Source: Dehalococcoidales bacterium
GTDB taxonomy: Bacteria; Chloroflexota; Dehalococcoidia; Dehalococcoidales; UBA5627
DNA: 7,697 nt
Assembly: GCA_012719115.1 (NCBI GenBank)
Contig: JAAYAZ010000010.1
Coordinates: 1-7,697 of the forward strand
Direction of reading: 5' to 3'
Position 1 is the stretch's first letter. Every line of letters begins with the position of its first letter. This document shows positions 5,277 to 7,697 of this stretch, piece by piece. Both the position numbers and the translations under genes were made by a program. The notes beneath the pieces were generated by a model that did not search any database, was not told where the DNA came from, and saw only the letters and a program-made list of their open reading frames with translations.

Positions 5277-7697
5277 ATGGCAAAAACAACACCCAAAAAG
5301 CAGCCCAATCAGAAAGCGGTAAAACCGCAGAAGAAGCCGACAAAAGCCGCTGCCCCCAAACCGGTAAAAGGCAGTAAGCAGGGTTCTCCTGTGAAATCAT
5401 TTTTCCGTTTTCTTTTTTCGAAATGGGTACGTCGCACAGTGCTTTTAATCGCTGTTCTTGCTCTGCTTTTCTGGCAGTGGGATAATATTTACCGGTGGAT
5501 AACCGTTACTGCTACCGATGCCATCGGGGTATTGGGGTGGGGTTTAATCCTGATTGCGCTGGCAATCATAATAATCATTTGCATTATCTACCGCAAACCA
5601 ATCGGCGCCTTTATTGAACGATATAAACTCTACCTGTGGAATAAATGGCTGGGAGGAGCCGCTATCTTCTTTGCTGTCTGGGGAATACTCGGGCTGTTCG
5701 ATGTCGGCGGCAGCTTCGGACGCACCATCGTCAGCTATGATACAGCTATCGGTATTCTCAGGGTATTGGGGCTTTTACTTTTGGGTATTATTCTGCTTGT
5801 ACCGCGTGCCTGCCTGCGCTCCTGGGTCAAGTTCTCTATGTGGATTACTAAACCCTTCACTTCACCGGCAACAAAGGTGAAGCCGGAAAACGCAGGATAT
5901 CAATCGACACTGCAATCCTCCGACTACTACCATAAAAAATTCGGCGACAAGAAAACTGTCCCTCAACCCGATGTTATGCTTGTCAAAGAACAATCTTCTA
6001 AGGCGCCATCTGTCGATGAGTCCTCTAAACGTGAGCCGCTGCAGGATAGGATTGTACCGCCGAAGGTTTTGATACCACCTGAAGTTGACAGAAAAAAACC
6101 GATAGATGATTCACTTGTGGATGAGGCAATGAAGAGTAAACAGGATGCCGAAGCGACAGCCGCAAGACCGAAGCCCGAAAAGAGCGGAACAGGAGAGAAA
6201 GCCGACATCACGCAGGTGGCACAGGATGTCTGGCGTAAGTACGGACAATCATCTTCGCTGGTAATGGTAGACGGATGGAAACTGCCTCCCATCGATATAC
6301 TTGATAAAGCTATCGAACTGGAATACGGGCAGGCGGATAACGCACTGCGCGCCAGAAAAATCGATGAAGCGCTGTCAAGCTACGGCGTCGATGCAAAAGT
6401 CATCCAGATTAACGTAGGCCCTACTGTCACGCAATTCGAAATCGAGCCCGGCTGGGACGTAAAAACCAAGCTGGTTAAGGAAAAGGACGAAAACGGCAAT
6501 ATCAGGGAAAGAATCGAAGAGGTTTCCCGCACCAGGGTCAAGGTGGATAAAATTACCTCTCTTTCCAATGACCTGGCTCTGGCATTGGCATCGCCGACCA
6601 TCAGAATCGAAGCACCCATTCCGGGCAAATCCGCTGTCGGTATCGAAGTCCCCAATTCCAGTTTCGGTACTGTCAGTCTGCGAAGCGTTATTGAAAGCAA
6701 TAGTTTCCAGAAGCTGCTGGCAAAATCCAAGCTGGCAATGGCTTTAGGAAAAGGAGCAGGCGGTGAAGCCATATCCGGAGACCTGGCAAAGATGCCGCAT
6801 CTTTTAATTGCCGGCGCTACCGGAAGCGGCAAAACTGTCTGTTTGAATGCCGTTATCTCTTGTCTTTTAATGTGCAATACCCCATATGATGCCAGAATTA
6901 TTATGATAGACCCCAAGAGGGTTGAGCTGGTGCAGTTCAACAGCCTGCCTCATTTAATGACGCCGGTGATTGTGGATACCAATAAAGCTTTGAATGCTAT
7001 GCGCTGGCTGAATCAGGAAATGGATTTACGATATCAGAAACTGGCAGCTGCCGGCGCCCGTAATATAGAAGGATATAACAAGAACAGAACCGGCAGTGAT
7101 AAAATGCCGAACATTGTTTTGATTATCGATGAGCTGGCAGACCTGATGATGGCAGGATTCGACGAAGTCGAACATATATTATGCCGGCTGGCACAGCTTG
7201 CCCGCGCCATCGGCATCCATCTGGTAGTGGCAACACAGCGTCCGTCCGTTGACGTGGTTACCGGTTTAATCAAAGCCAACTTCCCGACGCGTATCAGCTT
7301 TGCCGTTACCTCACAGGTAGATTCGCGCACTATTCTGGATATGGTAGGCGCCGAGAAACTGCTTGGCAAGGGTGATATGTTATATATGCCTACCGAAGAA
7401 GCCAAACCCAAGCGTCTGCAGGGCTGCTTCATTTCCGATATGGAAATCGAGAGGCTGGTTTACTTCTGGAACAGCCAAAAACCCGAGGATACGGAAGCAG
7501 AGTCATCAACGTCTCTTAAGCTTGAAGAAGTAGTTATCCCTGACAATGTATCCACATCAAAGAAAGATGCCTACCCCAAGGACCCGCTGCTTGGCGAAGC
7601 TTTGCAATTGGCGAAAGAGCATGAGCAGGTTTCCACTTCGTATCTGCAACGCAAACTGCACATCGGCTACCCCAGAGCCGCCCGGCTGATGGAACAG
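5277..7697 (+). CDS. ftsK: DNA translocase FtsK/SpoIIIE, partial (3' end beyond window)
   Basis: This is a membrane-anchored hexameric ATPase that pumps chromosome ends through the division septum. 807 residues are present and the frame is open to the window edge, with only the last part of the gamma domain missing. A Lys/Pro-rich tail (2-48) precedes about four membrane spans (53-68, 82-104, 125-142, 158-176). A charged, Pro-rich linker covers 195-310. The alpha/beta motor follows from about 320. It has Walker A 'GATGSGKT' (513-520), 'IDPKRVEL' (544-551), Walker B 'IVLIIDELADLMM' (613-625), and 'ATQRPSVDVVTGLIKANFPTRI' split around 652-673. The winged-helix gamma domain, which reads oriented KOPS-like sequences, starts near 'DPLLGEAL' (769) and includes 'LHIGYPRAARLMEQ'. 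A charged segment (about 395-421) lengthens the beta-strand region before 'SNDLALALA'. The start is ATG 5277 with GGTGA at about 5266-5270. It lies 36 bases behind RNase J and is probably co-transcribed. Two TATAAT boxes in the gap lack a -35. Confidence 0.95.
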   Translation, partial: MAKTTPKKQPNQKAVKPQKKPTKAAAPKPVKGSKQGSPVKSFFRFLFSKWVRRTVLLIAVLALLFWQWDNIYRWITVTATDAIGVLGWGLILIALAIIIIICIIYRKPIGAFIERYKLYLWNKWLGGAAIFFAVWGILGLFDVGGSFGRTIVSYDTAIGILRVLGLLLLGIILLVPRACLRSWVKFSMWITKPFTSPATKVKPENAGYQSTLQSSDYYHKKFGDKKTVPQPDVMLVKEQSSKAPSVDESSKREPLQDRIVPPKVLIPPEVDRKKPIDDSLVDEAMKSKQDAEATAARPKPEKSGTGEKADITQVAQDVWRKYGQSSSLVMVDGWKLPPIDILDKAIELEYGQADNALRARKIDEALSSYGVDAKVIQINVGPTVTQFEIEPGWDVKTKLVKEKDENGNIRERIEEVSRTRVKVDKITSLSNDLALALASPTIRIEAPIPGKSAVGIEVPNSSFGTVSLRSVIESNSFQKLLAKSKLAMALGKGAGGEAISGDLAKMPHLLIAGATGSGKTVCLNAVISCLLMCNTPYDARIIMIDPKRVELVQFNSLPHLMTPVIVDTNKALNAMRWLNQEMDLRYQKLAAAGARNIEGYNKNRTGSDKMPNIVLIIDELADLMMAGFDEVEHILCRLAQLARAIGIHLVVATQRPSVDVVTGLIKANFPTRISFAVTSQVDSRTILDMVGAEKLLGKGDMLYMPTEEAKPKRLQGCFISDMEIERLVYFWNSQKPEDTEAESSTSLKLEEVVIPDNVSTSKKDAYPKDPLLGEALQLAKEHEQVSTSYLQRKLHIGYPRAARLMEQ

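Overview
The window looks like ordinary chromosomal core DNA from an uncultured-type bacterium, most plausibly a member of the Dehalococcoidia (Chloroflexota). That placement is an inference. It rests on the UDG family 4 / RNase J / FtsK gene order, the style of the proteins, the frequent GTG starts, moderate GC, and intergenic repeats of the 'GTCATTCT...GAAGAATC' and 'GTCATTGCGAG...GAAGCAATC' type. No rRNA, tRNA, CRISPR array, insertion sequence or phage gene is visible.

Left part (1-2640): four small, mostly single-gene transcription units. A hotdog-fold acyl-CoA thioesterase lies on the minus strand (105-470). It is divergent from an AhpD/carboxymuconolactone-decarboxylase-like thiol protein (692-1171, plus). 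A DUF456 integral membrane protein follows (1329-1808, plus). It faces an unrecognised 125-residue acidic-tailed protein on the minus strand (2224-2601), which has its own clear sigma-70 promoter, strong Shine-Dalgarno and intrinsic terminator. The 415-base convergent gap 1809-2223 holds two decayed, oppositely oriented copies of an interspersed repeat, plus the terminator.

Middle (2602-2939): a 338-base gap between divergent genes. It carries the minus-strand promoter, a third and highly palindromic repeat unit (2662-2721), and a plus-strand promoter whose -35 region is overlapped by an inverted repeat that could be an operator.

Right part (2940-7697): an apparent plus-strand operon of three genome-maintenance genes. 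These are a family 4 uracil-DNA glycosylase with the four Fe-S cysteines, a full-length RNase J (3 bases downstream, with its ribosome binding site inside the UDG gene), and the DNA translocase FtsK, which is cut by the window edge after 807 residues. The first gene ends in a QLNMF pentapeptide that resembles a bacterial sliding-clamp-binding motif. No undescribed multi-gene system is evident. The most interesting leads are that motif, the operator-like inverted repeat, the repeat family, and the orphan 125-residue protein.
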